This document shows, piece by piece, positions 28,468 through 38,373 of a stretch of DNA of 64,000 nt (the stretch's first letter is position 1; the number at the start of each line of letters is the position of its first letter). The position numbers and the translations under genes were made by a program. The DNA is from Spirochaetota bacterium (lineage in GTDB: Bacteria > Spirochaetota > UBA4802 > UBA5550). The DNA lies in contig JALOTL010000009.1 in the NCBI GenBank assembly GCA_025457915.1, positions 58,376 to 122,375 on the forward strand, written 5' to 3'. Below the pieces are notes generated by a model. The model saw only the letters and a program-made list of their open reading frames with translations, was not told the origin of the DNA and did no database searches.

Positions 28468-29037
28468 ATGAATATGCAACGAATTCAGGATTCAATTCAA
28501 GGATTTAATCAACTTAATAACCGATCGGCGATGAAATTTTTTACTGAACTGTTTAAATCAAAAAAAGAAGTTCTTATCCGCATTATTCTGCCAGTTGCTG
28601 TTGTTTTCCTGGCCGGTTTATTAACGGGTAAAATAACCGGCAGGCATTTGATAGTAAATATTATTACAAAAAACAGCACGCTTCCGCTTATCCTTTTCAA
28701 ACCGGCGTTTGAAGTTTACCGTACTTACACTCTTGTCAACAGCAATGAGCCGCTGGAAAGACTCTCGGGTTATTATTCGATGCTGGATAACAACATCATA
28801 AACTCAGATTTTCTGTATGACAGGCTTCAGAAGGAAAAACACGATTTCATTAAAAGGAATATAATATGGATAATGGGACAATCCGATGACCTTGGTGCAA
28901 CAATCAGGATTTATTCTTCGGTATACAGCAGCAGCGAACCTGCGGTCAGGAAGGAGATCCTTTCATCTTTGAGGAAAAAAGGCAAAGGGATATATGATGA
29001 ATTCATAAAAAATAATAAGATCAAAAACGTGAAGTAG
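28468..29037 (+). CDS. Hypothetical single-TM protein
   Basis: Not recognised. One TM segment (LIRIILPVAVVFLAGLLTG) lies about 35 residues from the chosen start, followed by about 135 helical residues with a repeat-like pattern that could be HEAT-type. Start is uncertain: the frame opens at TTG 28423, with ATGs at 28444, 28468, 28474 and 28531, none with a clear ribosome binding site. It is isolated, 79 bp before proA and divergent from gatB. Confidence 0.5.
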   Translation: MNMQRIQDSIQGFNQLNNRSAMKFFTELFKSKKEVLIRIILPVAVVFLAGLLTGKITGRHLIVNIITKNSTLPLILFKPAFEVYRTYTLVNSNEPLERLSGYYSMLDNNIINSDFLYDRLQKEKHDFIKRNIIWIMGQSDDLGATIRIYSSVYSSSEPAVRKEILSSLRKKGKGIYDEFIKNNKIKNVK

Positions 29038-29116
29038 ATTTTTTATTCTTGAAAATAATTGCTGAATCACGAAATAGGTTAGAATAATTGGTAACATCAA
29101 AAAAAGGACTCCTATC

Positions 29117-30364
29117 ATGACATCAGATTATATTAAACAGATTTGCGACGGGGCCAGGCGGTCTTCAAGGATTATAGCCAGGTATCCAACTGTAAAAAAA
29201 AATAATATCATCCTCGCGATAGCCGCAAAAATGAGGGAAAGGCATGATTTTATAATATCGGAAAATGCAAAGGACCTCAAGTCTGCGGATGAATCCGGCC
29301 TAAGTGACGCCATGAAGGACCGTCTCCTGCTTAACCGCGATAGGATCGATCAGATCGCAAAATCAGTCGAAGAGATTTCAGAGCTTGAGGATCCCATCGG
29401 AAGGATCGAATGCATGAAAATCAGGCCTTCCGGCATAAGGGTCGGGCAAATGAGGGTCCCCATCGGGGTCATTGCCGTAATATATGAATCCAGGCCCAAT
29501 GTAACTACAGACATCGCCGCGCTCTGCCTGAAATCCGGTAATTCCGCCATCCTCAGGGGAGGGAAGGAGGCCATAAATTCGAACAGGGCTCTCCATAAGA
29601 TCATTAATGAGTCACTGCTGGAATCCGGCGCACCGGGCGAAGCCGTTTCATTCATAGACAGGACCGACAGGGATCTTGTCGCAGAGTTATTGAAGATGAA
29701 CTCTCATATTGATATAGTAATCCCCAGGGGCGGCGAGGATCTTATCAATATGGTCACAAGGGAATCGACGATTCCGGTGATCAAGCACGACAAGGGCATC
29801 TGCATGACTTTCATCGACGAGAGCGCCGATTTCGACGATGCGGCCGGAATATCGATCAATGCCAAGGTCCAGAGACCGGGCGTATGCAATGCGATGGAGA
29901 CGCTTCTCATACACAGCGGATTCGATAAAAAAGAAGCTCTACTGAATGCCATAGCCGACCAGAAGGTGGAGATAAGAGGGTGTCCCAGGACCGCTGCCAT
30001 TTTACCGGGCAGGGTGAAAGATGCGAATGATGATGACTGGGATACTGAATTCCTCAATATGATTCTTGCCGTAAAACTGGTGGATTCAATAGATGAAGCC
30101 ATGGAACACATAGCCAGGCACGGCTCCGCGCATTCCGATGCAATAGTAACCCGTAATTATGTCAACGCGGAGAGATTTCTGAGGGAAGTGGACTCGGCCG
30201 CTGTTTTCGTCAATTCATCAACAAGATTTCACGACGGGGGAGAATTCGGACTCGGGGCCGAAGTGGGCATATCGACACAGAAACTTCACGCAAGGGGGGC
30301 CATGGGACTGGAAGGCCTGACCTGCCTCAAGTACGTGATATACGGCAACGGGGAGACAAGATAA
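29117..30364 (+). CDS. proA: Gamma-glutamyl phosphate reductase
   Basis: Second step of proline synthesis: NADPH reduction of gamma-glutamyl phosphate to glutamate semialdehyde. Family strings: VPIGVIAVIYESRPNVTTDIAALCLKSGN (quoted in part), catalytic Cys in QRPGVCNAMETLL, and FGLGAEVGISTQKLHARGAMGLEGLT in the C-terminus. Length 415 is usual. Its partner proB is about 11 kb downstream after obgE, not adjacent. Confidence 0.96.
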   Translation: MTSDYIKQICDGARRSSRIIARYPTVKKNNIILAIAAKMRERHDFIISENAKDLKSADESGLSDAMKDRLLLNRDRIDQIAKSVEEISELEDPIGRIECMKIRPSGIRVGQMRVPIGVIAVIYESRPNVTTDIAALCLKSGNSAILRGGKEAINSNRALHKIINESLLESGAPGEAVSFIDRTDRDLVAELLKMNSHIDIVIPRGGEDLINMVTRESTIPVIKHDKGICMTFIDESADFDDAAGISINAKVQRPGVCNAMETLLIHSGFDKKEALLNAIADQKVEIRGCPRTAAILPGRVKDANDDDWDTEFLNMILAVKLVDSIDEAMEHIARHGSAHSDAIVTRNYVNAERFLREVDSAAVFVNSSTRFHDGGEFGLGAEVGISTQKLHARGAMGLEGLTCLKYVIYGNGETR

Positions 30365-30366
30365 CC

Positions 30367-30951
30367 GTGAAGCTTGGCATATACGGGGGTACATTCAATC
30401 CCGTGCACATGGGCCACTTGATTAATGCGGAAATTATTAGAAATGATTTCATGCTTGATAAAATACTGTTTGTTCCGTCAAAGTACCCGGTACATAAAGA
30501 GTTATCCGACAGAACATCGGCCGAAAACAGGTACGATATGCTCAAGATGTCGATCGACGGCATGGACGGACTGGAAATTTCCAGGATCGAACTGGATAGC
30601 GACGGAGATTCATACACCATTTACACGGTTGAAAAGTTGTTGGAATCGTTTCCGGGGGACGGCATTCATCTAATAATCGGGATGGATTCTTTCAACGAAA
30701 TCAGGACGTGGAGGGAATATGAAAAGCTCCTCAAAATGGTTTCTGTCATCGTCATGAACCGTCCCGGATTCGAAAGGAATCATCTTTCTCTGCCGGAGGC
30801 TTCGAATCAAATCGAGTTCGCGGATAATCCCATGATCGGCATCAGCTCAAGCCTGATGAGGGAAAGGGTCCGGAATGGCAAAAGCATCAGGTTTATGACG
30901 CCGGCTCCGGTCATGAAATATATAAAGGATAAGGGGTTATATTCAAATTGA
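30367..30951 (+). CDS. nadD: Nicotinate-nucleotide adenylyltransferase
   Basis: Makes deamido-NAD from nicotinate mononucleotide and ATP. N-terminal nucleotidyltransferase signature GGTFNPVHMGH (residues 7-17) and C-terminal ISSSLMRERV are both intact. GTG start 2 bp after proA with GGGGAG upstream. The order proA-nadD-LCP-rsfS is common in bacteria, and the next gene starts inside the nadD stop. Confidence 0.95.
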   Translation: MKLGIYGGTFNPVHMGHLINAEIIRNDFMLDKILFVPSKYPVHKELSDRTSAENRYDMLKMSIDGMDGLEISRIELDSDGDSYTIYTVEKLLESFPGDGIHLIIGMDSFNEIRTWREYEKLLKMVSVIVMNRPGFERNHLSLPEASNQIEFADNPMIGISSSLMRERVRNGKSIRFMTPAPVMKYIKDKGLYSN

Positions 30952-32051
30952 AAAAAAGGGCTTTTCTCGCAATATCGGCATCCGTAATTATTCTCGGGGT
31001 CATCATCATCCATCATTTCTACATTTCTTCCACAAGGAATTCCGTGGAAAGGCTGGCGCACGACAAAAAATTAATCAATATCTTTCTGGCCGGAAACAAC
31101 GAGTACAGGGACGGAAGGCATAAGTTTTTTGCGGTCCTCAGCATCAATCCGGAAAATAACAATATCGGTCTGACGCTCATTCCGCCTTCATACAGGATAA
31201 GACTTAATTCCAGCGGGAGCAGGATAGCCAGGATCGAAGAAATCGAAATGTCAGATTTTGACAAGATTAAAAACACCCTCTACAAGGACCTCAAGCTTAA
31301 TGTGCCTTTTTACTGCGAGCTGTATGCCGTCAATGTTGAGAGGGTTGTAGATCTTATCGGTGGGATAAGCCTGTTTGTTCTTGACCAGCTCAAGGGCTGG
31401 CAGGATGTCCATTTCGGCTATAATTATTTCGACGGCAAAAAAATCATGAAATACATCAACTCTGTTGAAGACAACTCGGTCTATCTGAAATATGACAGGA
31501 TCCAGGACATCATCCTGACCCTGTATTATAAAAAAGATAATTTGAAAAAATTCAATAATATTGAATTTATAACAGAATCACTTAAAACCATAAAAACGAA
31601 TCTTCTCCCCCAGGAGGTCCACAGCCTTGGCGATCTGGCCTATAAAAACGGTAATTTTTTTTCAACTATGCTTCCCGGGGCCATTGAGAATAATTATTAT
31701 ATAACAGACGATATTACCTATAAGATATACGAGGCTGAATTTTTAACGCCGCTCATTATGAACAAGGACACCGATCCATCAATCAAGGTTAAAATCCTAA
31801 ACGGGACCGATGTTCCCGGTCTTGCAAGGAAGGTCAGGAACAACCTGATCAAGGAAGGACTTAACGTTGTTGAATTCGGGACCTCGCCGTACAGGAAAAT
31901 GAAGAAATCAATAATTATCTGCAGAAAGGGCAATTATTTCGCGGTCAAAAAGGTTGCGGAGCTGACCGGTGTAGAACGGATTGCGTATATCATAGATAAT
32001 ACCCTTCTTTATAGCTCACTTTTAATCATCGGAGAGGATCTGGTAAAGTGA
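30948..32051 (+). CDS. LytR-CpsA-Psr family protein with LytR_C domain
   Basis: One N-terminal TM (about residues 5-24), then an LCP-type domain (NIFLAGNN, RIARIEEIEMSDFDKIKNTL, VDLIGGISLFV, FDGKKIMKYINS) and a C-terminal LytR_C domain (IKVKILNGTDVPGLARKVRNNL). LCP enzymes transfer glycopolymers to the cell wall or envelope. Several arginines typical of active LCP proteins are replaced or not evident, so activity is uncertain. Start TTG overlaps nadD by 4 nt. Confidence 0.85.
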   Translation: MKKRAFLAISASVIILGVIIIHHFYISSTRNSVERLAHDKKLINIFLAGNNEYRDGRHKFFAVLSINPENNNIGLTLIPPSYRIRLNSSGSRIARIEEIEMSDFDKIKNTLYKDLKLNVPFYCELYAVNVERVVDLIGGISLFVLDQLKGWQDVHFGYNYFDGKKIMKYINSVEDNSVYLKYDRIQDIILTLYYKKDNLKKFNNIEFITESLKTIKTNLLPQEVHSLGDLAYKNGNFFSTMLPGAIENNYYITDDITYKIYEAEFLTPLIMNKDTDPSIKVKILNGTDVPGLARKVRNNLIKEGLNVVEFGTSPYRKMKKSIIICRKGNYFAVKKVAELTGVERIAYIIDNTLLYSSLLIIGEDLVK

Positions 32052-32407
32052 CATTAATTGAAAACGGTTCCGGCGGAGAAATAATTAAAATCTGTCTTGC
32101 AGGGGTCAGAGTCCTTGATGAAAAGAAGGCCTTTAATACGATACTGCTCGATCTGAGGGAAGTGAACTCGTATCTTGACTACTTTCTCATAACGAGCGGT
32201 AACTCGAAAATCCATTGCAGGTCCCTGGCCAGGGAATTACAGAAAGCATTTATCGGACTGGGACTCAGGCTTTTGAATAAACCCGATCTCGATTCGGGAT
32301 GGATAATACTTGATTTCGGCGAATTAATCATTCATGTTTTCACAGAAGAAATCAGGTATTATTACAATCTCGAAAAGCTATGGGCCGATGCCAGGAGGAT
32401 CGTGTAA
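32048..32407 (+). CDS. rsfS: Ribosomal silencing factor RsfS
   Basis: Binds L14 and blocks subunit joining when nutrients are short. The 119-residue protein has the RsfS core: LDLREVNSYLDYFLITSGNSKIHCRSLA (quoted in part) and the C-terminal GWIILDFGELIIHVFTEEIRYYYNLEKLW pattern (quoted in part). GTG start overlapping the LCP gene stop by 4 nt, consistent with one operon. Confidence 0.94.
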   Translation: MTLIENGSGGEIIKICLAGVRVLDEKKAFNTILLDLREVNSYLDYFLITSGNSKIHCRSLARELQKAFIGLGLRLLNKPDLDSGWIILDFGELIIHVFTEEIRYYYNLEKLWADARRIV

Positions 32408-32414
32408 AACAGCC

Positions 32415-33704
32415 ATGCTCGAATATATTCAAACAGTATCCGGGGTCGCTTCCGGTATAATATATGTGATAATTCTGGGATTTCTGATAGGCCTTGTCCG
32501 CGAATCCAGCTCGAGAACCAAGCTTACGAAATTCGGAGGGGTCAGGACTTATCCTTTAATCTCCCTGATCGGCTTTCTGTTGTTCATCGTTGACGATGCG
32601 TTCTATATACCATTCATTACAGGCTTTGTATTAATCGGGATCATACTCGCGGTATATTATCATTATCATCTCCATAAAGGCCAGACCGGGATTATTTCCG
32701 AGCTTACTGCGATGATAACATATATAATCGGAGGTCTGGCCGCGAGGGGTGATCTCTGGGAACCGCTGGCCGTTACCATAGTTGTGATTCTCCTGATTCA
32801 GAGCAGGGTTTATCTTGAAAACCTGGCCATGAGGATTCCGCCGCATGAAATCGCGACCTTTATCAAATTTTTACTGCTTTCAATTGTGATTCTGCCGGTA
32901 TTCCCGGACCAAAACTATACCCAGGCCAATCTCAATCCGTTCAGGATATGGCTGCTTGTTGTGGTTGTAAACGGGTTTTCATATATAAGCTATCTCGTTC
33001 AGCTTTTTTTAAAGGGAAGGGGAGGATTGCTGATTTTTTCAATACTCGGTGGCGCTTACTCGAGTACTGTAACGACCATTGTGCTTGCCAGGCAGTTAAA
33101 GAATGAAACCGAAAGCACAGATGAAGCCGGAAAAAGGTTTGCCGGAATTATCATGGCCTCTTCCATCATGTACCTTAGGATCCTGCTTCTTGTTCTTATC
33201 TTCAACAGTGAAATCATATTGAAACTGGCTCCGCCCTTCGGGATCGCATCTTTGACTGGAATTATAATAGCTTCAATCATTTATGCCCGGAAGGTTAAGA
33301 TGGACCGAGATACTTTAATGCAGGGCAAGCTTGAAAGCTCCTATAGCAATCCCCTCGATCTCGGTGCCGCGCTGCTTTTCGCTATTCTATTCGTCGCGGT
33401 GACCGTCGGCAACCATTTTCTTAAGGGCGTAATCGGAAATACCGGTATATATGCCCTTTCGGTAATTATGGGTATAACCGATGTCGACCCGTTCATATTG
33501 AGTGTAATTCAAAAAAACGACGGATTGACGATTTCGGTAATGGTGCTTGCCATAATCCTCGCCGCTGCCTCCAATAATCTGTTGAAGGGTTTTTATACTT
33601 ACATATATACCAGGAACAGAACCGGGCTTAAAATAATAGCGATTCTTTCCCTCCTGAGCGCATGGAGCATAGCCCTTTATTTTATTTTTGAATTGCTTGC
33701 ATAA
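32415..33704 (+). CDS. MgtC/SapB and DUF4010 family membrane protein
   Basis: Polytopic membrane protein of about 12 TM segments. The N-terminal part shows the MgtC/SapB pattern (FLIGLVRESSSR, FGGVRTYPLISLIGFL) and the C-terminal half the DUF4010 pattern (GGAYSSTVTTIVLAR, GITDVDPFILS). The start is the ATG 7 bp after rsfS. Transport role is unknown; MgtC relatives are linked to magnesium stress. Confidence 0.88.
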   Translation: MLEYIQTVSGVASGIIYVIILGFLIGLVRESSSRTKLTKFGGVRTYPLISLIGFLLFIVDDAFYIPFITGFVLIGIILAVYYHYHLHKGQTGIISELTAMITYIIGGLAARGDLWEPLAVTIVVILLIQSRVYLENLAMRIPPHEIATFIKFLLLSIVILPVFPDQNYTQANLNPFRIWLLVVVVNGFSYISYLVQLFLKGRGGLLIFSILGGAYSSTVTTIVLARQLKNETESTDEAGKRFAGIIMASSIMYLRILLLVLIFNSEIILKLAPPFGIASLTGIIIASIIYARKVKMDRDTLMQGKLESSYSNPLDLGAALLFAILFVAVTVGNHFLKGVIGNTGIYALSVIMGITDVDPFILSVIQKNDGLTISVMVLAIILAAASNNLLKGFYTYIYTRNRTGLKIIAILSLLSAWSIALYFIFELLA

Positions 33705-33793
33705 ACCGTTCAGATGTTGTTCGAAAAGCAACTTGAGTGCTCCCCTGAAATTATGCTTGATATAAATATTACTTTGTGATCAGATTGTAACAA

Positions 33794-33827
33794 GGGAACC
33801 TCTAATAATCAAATCAGGAAGTTCCCC
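33794..33827 (-). repeat. Dispersed 34-bp hairpin element, copy A
   Basis: A 34-bp intergenic sequence bounded by GGGAAC and GTTCCC, able to fold into a hairpin. Its reverse complement recurs at 45514-45547 with 30 of 34 bases identical, including an unbroken 16-base core (AATAATCAAATCAGGA on this strand). It lies in the 267-bp gap between the MgtC-like gene and eno; the rest of the gap is AT-rich. Confidence 0.75.
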
Positions 33828-33947
33828 TGAGTGTACTTTTTAAATAATAAATTAAATTTTTTCGGTGGTTTTTTTTAATGAAATATTTAATTTATAGAGG
33901 TGCCCATAAATAAATATTAAAATTCACAAGACAAAGATAAAAAATAA

Positions 33948-35264
<1,317 letters not shown>

Positions 35265-35268
35265 GCGG

Positions 35269-35679
35269 ATGCACAGGCTTGTTTTTCTATTTCTTGCGGT
35301 TTTCCTCTCCGGCATCTATCTTCTGGTATTCAGCGGAAGCGGATTGCTGGAGAGGATAAGGCTCGAGAAAAGCAGCAAATCAATAATACACAGGGTTGAT
35401 CAGCTTCAGTCAGAAAATAAACGGCTGACGAAGATTCATGAAAAACTGAAAAAGGGCGAACAATCCCCTGAGGACATAGTCAATGCAGGATACACGGACG
35501 GTTCCTGGAAAATTTTATTTATTAAAGGGATAAAATCAAACGAAACCGGGTCTGGAGACATGCGATCCGGGGAAGATGAAATAGATATAAATCAGCTCAG
35601 AATCGTGTGGATTTCCATTTCAGCCATGGTACTGATAATATTTTTTTTAAAAAAGCCACAAGATGAAGAAGCTGAATGA
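35269..35679 (+). CDS. FtsB/DivIC-like septum protein (putative)
   Basis: One N-terminal TM, then a coiled coil (RIRLEKSSKSIIHRVDQL, SENKRLTKIHEKLKKG) as in FtsB/DivIC cell-division proteins, and unusually a second TM near the C-terminus (VWISISAMVLIIFFL). The short gene directly after eno is ftsB in many bacteria, which supports the call. ATG 35269 has AGGCGG just upstream; an in-frame TTG is 12 nt earlier, overlapping eno. The second TM makes this an atypical member. Confidence 0.6.
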   Translation: MHRLVFLFLAVFLSGIYLLVFSGSGLLERIRLEKSSKSIIHRVDQLQSENKRLTKIHEKLKKGEQSPEDIVNAGYTDGSWKILFIKGIKSNETGSGDMRSGEDEIDINQLRIVWISISAMVLIIFFLKKPQDEEAE

Positions 35680-36368
35680 ATCAATCAGACAGGTGCAGAG
35701 CGTTTCCGATGTTCGGTTCTGATACAAAAAACATATCGATCAAAAAATTAAAAAAAGACGGCTCCATTGACTGGAACCTGGTCGAAGAAATAGCAGATCA
35801 TATCAAATCAGGAAAAATGGTTTTAATTCCGCTTGATTCGATATACGGCATCATATGTCTTGCCACTACGCCGACAGACGAGTTGATTTCCCTTACGGAT
35901 GAAATGGAATCCAATATTGTCAGGATTATATCATCATTTAAAATGATCGATGACATAGCGGTAATCAGCAAGCTTGAATTCGACTTCCTTCACAGAATCT
36001 GGCCCGGTGAGCTCATTGTGTATCTCAAGGACATGGACTTTCCCGGAAGGGTGATACCGGTCAGAATTCCAAAAAGCAAGTATATCCAGGATATCATTAC
36101 GATTGTCGACATGCCTCTCCTTTTTTCTCCCATCTACTGCAGGGAAAAAAATAAAAACCGCCTGATCTACAAGAAAAAGGAAATTAACGATTTATTCATG
36201 GGAAAGGTTGACCTGATAGTTACAATTGATGAATTTTGCAAGTCCCACACGCTACCGACCATTATTGACATCAGCGAAGGCACCCTGTCGATTATCAACA
36301 AGGGCAGAGTTTCTACGGATGAAATTAAATCCCTCTATTTTCTCGGCAAGGATGACTCGGCTGAATAA
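35676..36368 (+). CDS. Divergent YrdC/Sua5-like protein
   Basis: Weak but consistent likeness to the YrdC domain that makes threonylcarbamoyl-AMP for tRNA t6A: HIKSGKMVLIPLDSIYGII (compare family PTDTVYGL), IWPGELIVYL, PVRIPKS, then PTIIDISEGTLSIINKGRVS (compare STVVD...RxG). The lysine/arginine KxR motif and the SxN motif of active enzymes are not found where expected. It may be a paralogue with another role. Its ATG overlaps the previous stop. Confidence 0.6.
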   Translation: MNQSDRCRAFPMFGSDTKNISIKKLKKDGSIDWNLVEEIADHIKSGKMVLIPLDSIYGIICLATTPTDELISLTDEMESNIVRIISSFKMIDDIAVISKLEFDFLHRIWPGELIVYLKDMDFPGRVIPVRIPKSKYIQDIITIVDMPLLFSPIYCREKNKNRLIYKKKEINDLFMGKVDLIVTIDEFCKSHTLPTIIDISEGTLSIINKGRVSTDEIKSLYFLGKDDSAE

Positions 36369-36380
36369 TCTTTTTATAAC

Positions 36381-36409
36381 TTGACTTTGCCCGACCGATT
36401 ATTAAATAA
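36381..36409 (+). promoter_or_regulatory. Possible sigma70 promoter for hisBHA
   Basis: TTGACT, then a 17-bp spacer, then AAATAA (a TAAGTATATAT stretch follows). It lies in the 81-bp gap before hisB. The -35 is good and the -10 weak. Confidence 0.35.
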
Positions 36410-36449
36410 GTATATATTTGTTTCAACTGCAAGGGCGGGTAATTAATAT

Positions 36450-37043
36450 ATGGAAAGAAAAGCCAGCATAAAACGCCAGACCTCGGAGACTAAAATAACT
36501 GTGGAACTGGTACTGGACAGCATAAAGGATCCGGTTATAGAAAGCGGTGTTCCATTTTTCGATCATATGCTGGCCACCATGTGCAAATACGGAAGGTTCT
36601 GGATGAATCTCAAATGCGCGGGTGATAATGATATCGACGACCATCATTCAATCGAGGATATTGGCATATCGATGGGAAGGGCGTTCAGGGAGGCCCTGGG
36701 CGATAAATCAGGGATTGTCAGGTTCGGAAATTCAATCATACCGATGGAGGATTCGCTCGCCCTGGTGGCGGTGGACCTGTCGGGCAGGCCTTTTTTTAAA
36801 TATTCCGGCCCGGAGCTGAATGGTACGATAGGAAAGTACAGCGAGGAGCTTACCGGCGAATTCCTCCGCTCCTTCTCCATGAATTCAGGGATGAACCTTC
36901 ACGTCAAGGTATTCTATGGTGAAAACAGGCACCACATGCATGAAACTGTTTTCAAGGCCCTGGGGATGTCGCTTTTCAAGGCGGTTTCACTTGACGGATC
37001 ATTGGAGGGTTCCCCTCTCTCGACAAAGGGAAAGATCGAATGA
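36450..37043 (+). CDS. hisB: Imidazoleglycerol-phosphate dehydratase
   Basis: Histidine biosynthesis, sixth step. Manganese-binding His/Glu motifs are intact: FFDHML, DDHHSIEDIGISMG and HHMHETVFKALG. At 197 residues it is the monofunctional form, without a histidinol phosphatase domain. First gene of a three-gene his cluster with 4-nt overlap to hisH. Confidence 0.96.
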   Translation: MERKASIKRQTSETKITVELVLDSIKDPVIESGVPFFDHMLATMCKYGRFWMNLKCAGDNDIDDHHSIEDIGISMGRAFREALGDKSGIVRFGNSIIPMEDSLALVAVDLSGRPFFKYSGPELNGTIGKYSEELTGEFLRSFSMNSGMNLHVKVFYGENRHHMHETVFKALGMSLFKAVSLDGSLEGSPLSTKGKIE

Positions 37044-37651
37044 TCACAGTGATCGACTATGGTATGGGCAACATCAGATCGGTTGTCAAGGCCGTGGAAA
37101 AATATACAGCCGATGTAAGGGTTTCCGGGGATCCATCATCGATTCTTGATTCAAATTCCCTGATAATGCCGGGGGACGGCGCTTTCGGCATGGCCATGGA
37201 AAACCTGATCAAAATGGGATGGATCGAACCCCTCAAATCCTATATAAAACGCGGCGGACGGTTTCTTGGAATATGTCTCGGGTTCCAGCTGCTTTTTTCG
37301 ACAAGCGAGGAGTTTGGCATGCATGACGGTCTTGATATAATACAGGGCAGCATCGTGAGGTTCACGGGAGCGGACCGCAAGGTGCCGCATATGGGCTGGA
37401 ACAACGTCGAAATTTCTGTTAAATCCGCGCACATGGACGGGATTAAAACAAACAGTTATTTTTATTTTATACATTCATACTATCCCCAGATAGAAGATCG
37501 GAAATGGATTATTGGCGAGGTGGATTACGGGGTTAGATTTCCCTGCATAGTCGGGAAGGGTGATTTGATAGCCACCCAGTTTCATCCTGAAAAAAGCCAC
37601 AATGCCGGCCTGAAGATCATCAGAAATTTTGTAGAATCATCATGCAGATAA
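37040..37651 (+). CDS. hisH: Imidazole glycerol phosphate synthase, glutaminase subunit
   Basis: Glutaminase that feeds ammonia to HisF. Nucleophile Cys79 in GICLGFQLLF, oxyanion strand PGDGAFG, and His-Glu of the triad in QFHPEKSHNAG. Its obligate partner hisF does not follow hisA here and is not in the window. Overlaps hisB by 4 nt and hisA by 10 nt. Confidence 0.96.
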   Translation: MITVIDYGMGNIRSVVKAVEKYTADVRVSGDPSSILDSNSLIMPGDGAFGMAMENLIKMGWIEPLKSYIKRGGRFLGICLGFQLLFSTSEEFGMHDGLDIIQGSIVRFTGADRKVPHMGWNNVEISVKSAHMDGIKTNSYFYFIHSYYPQIEDRKWIIGEVDYGVRFPCIVGKGDLIATQFHPEKSHNAGLKIIRNFVESSCR

Positions 37652-38373
37652 TTCCGGCGATTGACCTGAAAAACGGGAACTGCGTCAGGCTCCTCCAGGG
37701 AGATCCGGAAAAGGAGACGGTTTATTCCGATGCGCCTGTAGATATAGCCAGGGACTTTGAAACCCAAGGCGCTTCCCTGATACACCTTGTTGATCTTGAC
37801 GGGGCGTTCGAAGGCAGACCGGTAAATCACGATACCGTGGACAGGATTGCACGTTCTGTTTCCTGCAACCTGGAGATCGGGGGCGGAATAAGGACAGCTG
37901 ATGATATTGAAAGATATCTCGACATGGGAATAGGAAGAATTATTCTGGGAACGGGCATTATCGGCGTCGGGATTTCCAGGATCATCAGAAAATTTCGCGG
38001 GAATATAATCGCAGGAATTGACGCCAGGGATTCCAAGGCCGCAACGCATGGATGGAGAAATAAAACTGAAATTGACGCCGTTGACCTGATCGGAAAAGTC
38101 ATCGATCTCGGGATAAAAGAAATAATATATACCGACATATCAACCGATGGCATGATGACCGGACCGAACTTCGCAGCCATTGAAAACATACTTTCAAAAT
38201 ACCCGGGTTTGAGGCTGATTGCATCAGGCGGCATTACCGGCACGGGTGATTTGATCCGCCTCATGGAATTTTCAAAAGCCGGTCTTATCGGATGTATAAT
38301 CGGCAAGGCGATTTATGAAGGTAAAATAGATGTTGGAGAAGCAATACAGTCTTTTGAAAAAGGCGTGTCATGA
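37642..38373 (+). CDS. hisA: ProFAR isomerase
   Basis: TIM-barrel isomerase of histidine biosynthesis. N-terminus QIIPAIDLKNGNCVRLLQGD with the catalytic Asp, first phosphate site GGGIRT, second catalytic Asp in YTDISTDGMMTGPN and second phosphate site ASGGITG. Length 243. The N-terminal KNGNCVRL pattern and the DGMMTGPN string favour HisA over HisF. Confidence 0.94.
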   Translation: MQIIPAIDLKNGNCVRLLQGDPEKETVYSDAPVDIARDFETQGASLIHLVDLDGAFEGRPVNHDTVDRIARSVSCNLEIGGGIRTADDIERYLDMGIGRIILGTGIIGVGISRIIRKFRGNIIAGIDARDSKAATHGWRNKTEIDAVDLIGKVIDLGIKEIIYTDISTDGMMTGPNFAAIENILSKYPGLRLIASGGITGTGDLIRLMEFSKAGLIGCIIGKAIYEGKIDVGEAIQSFEKGVS

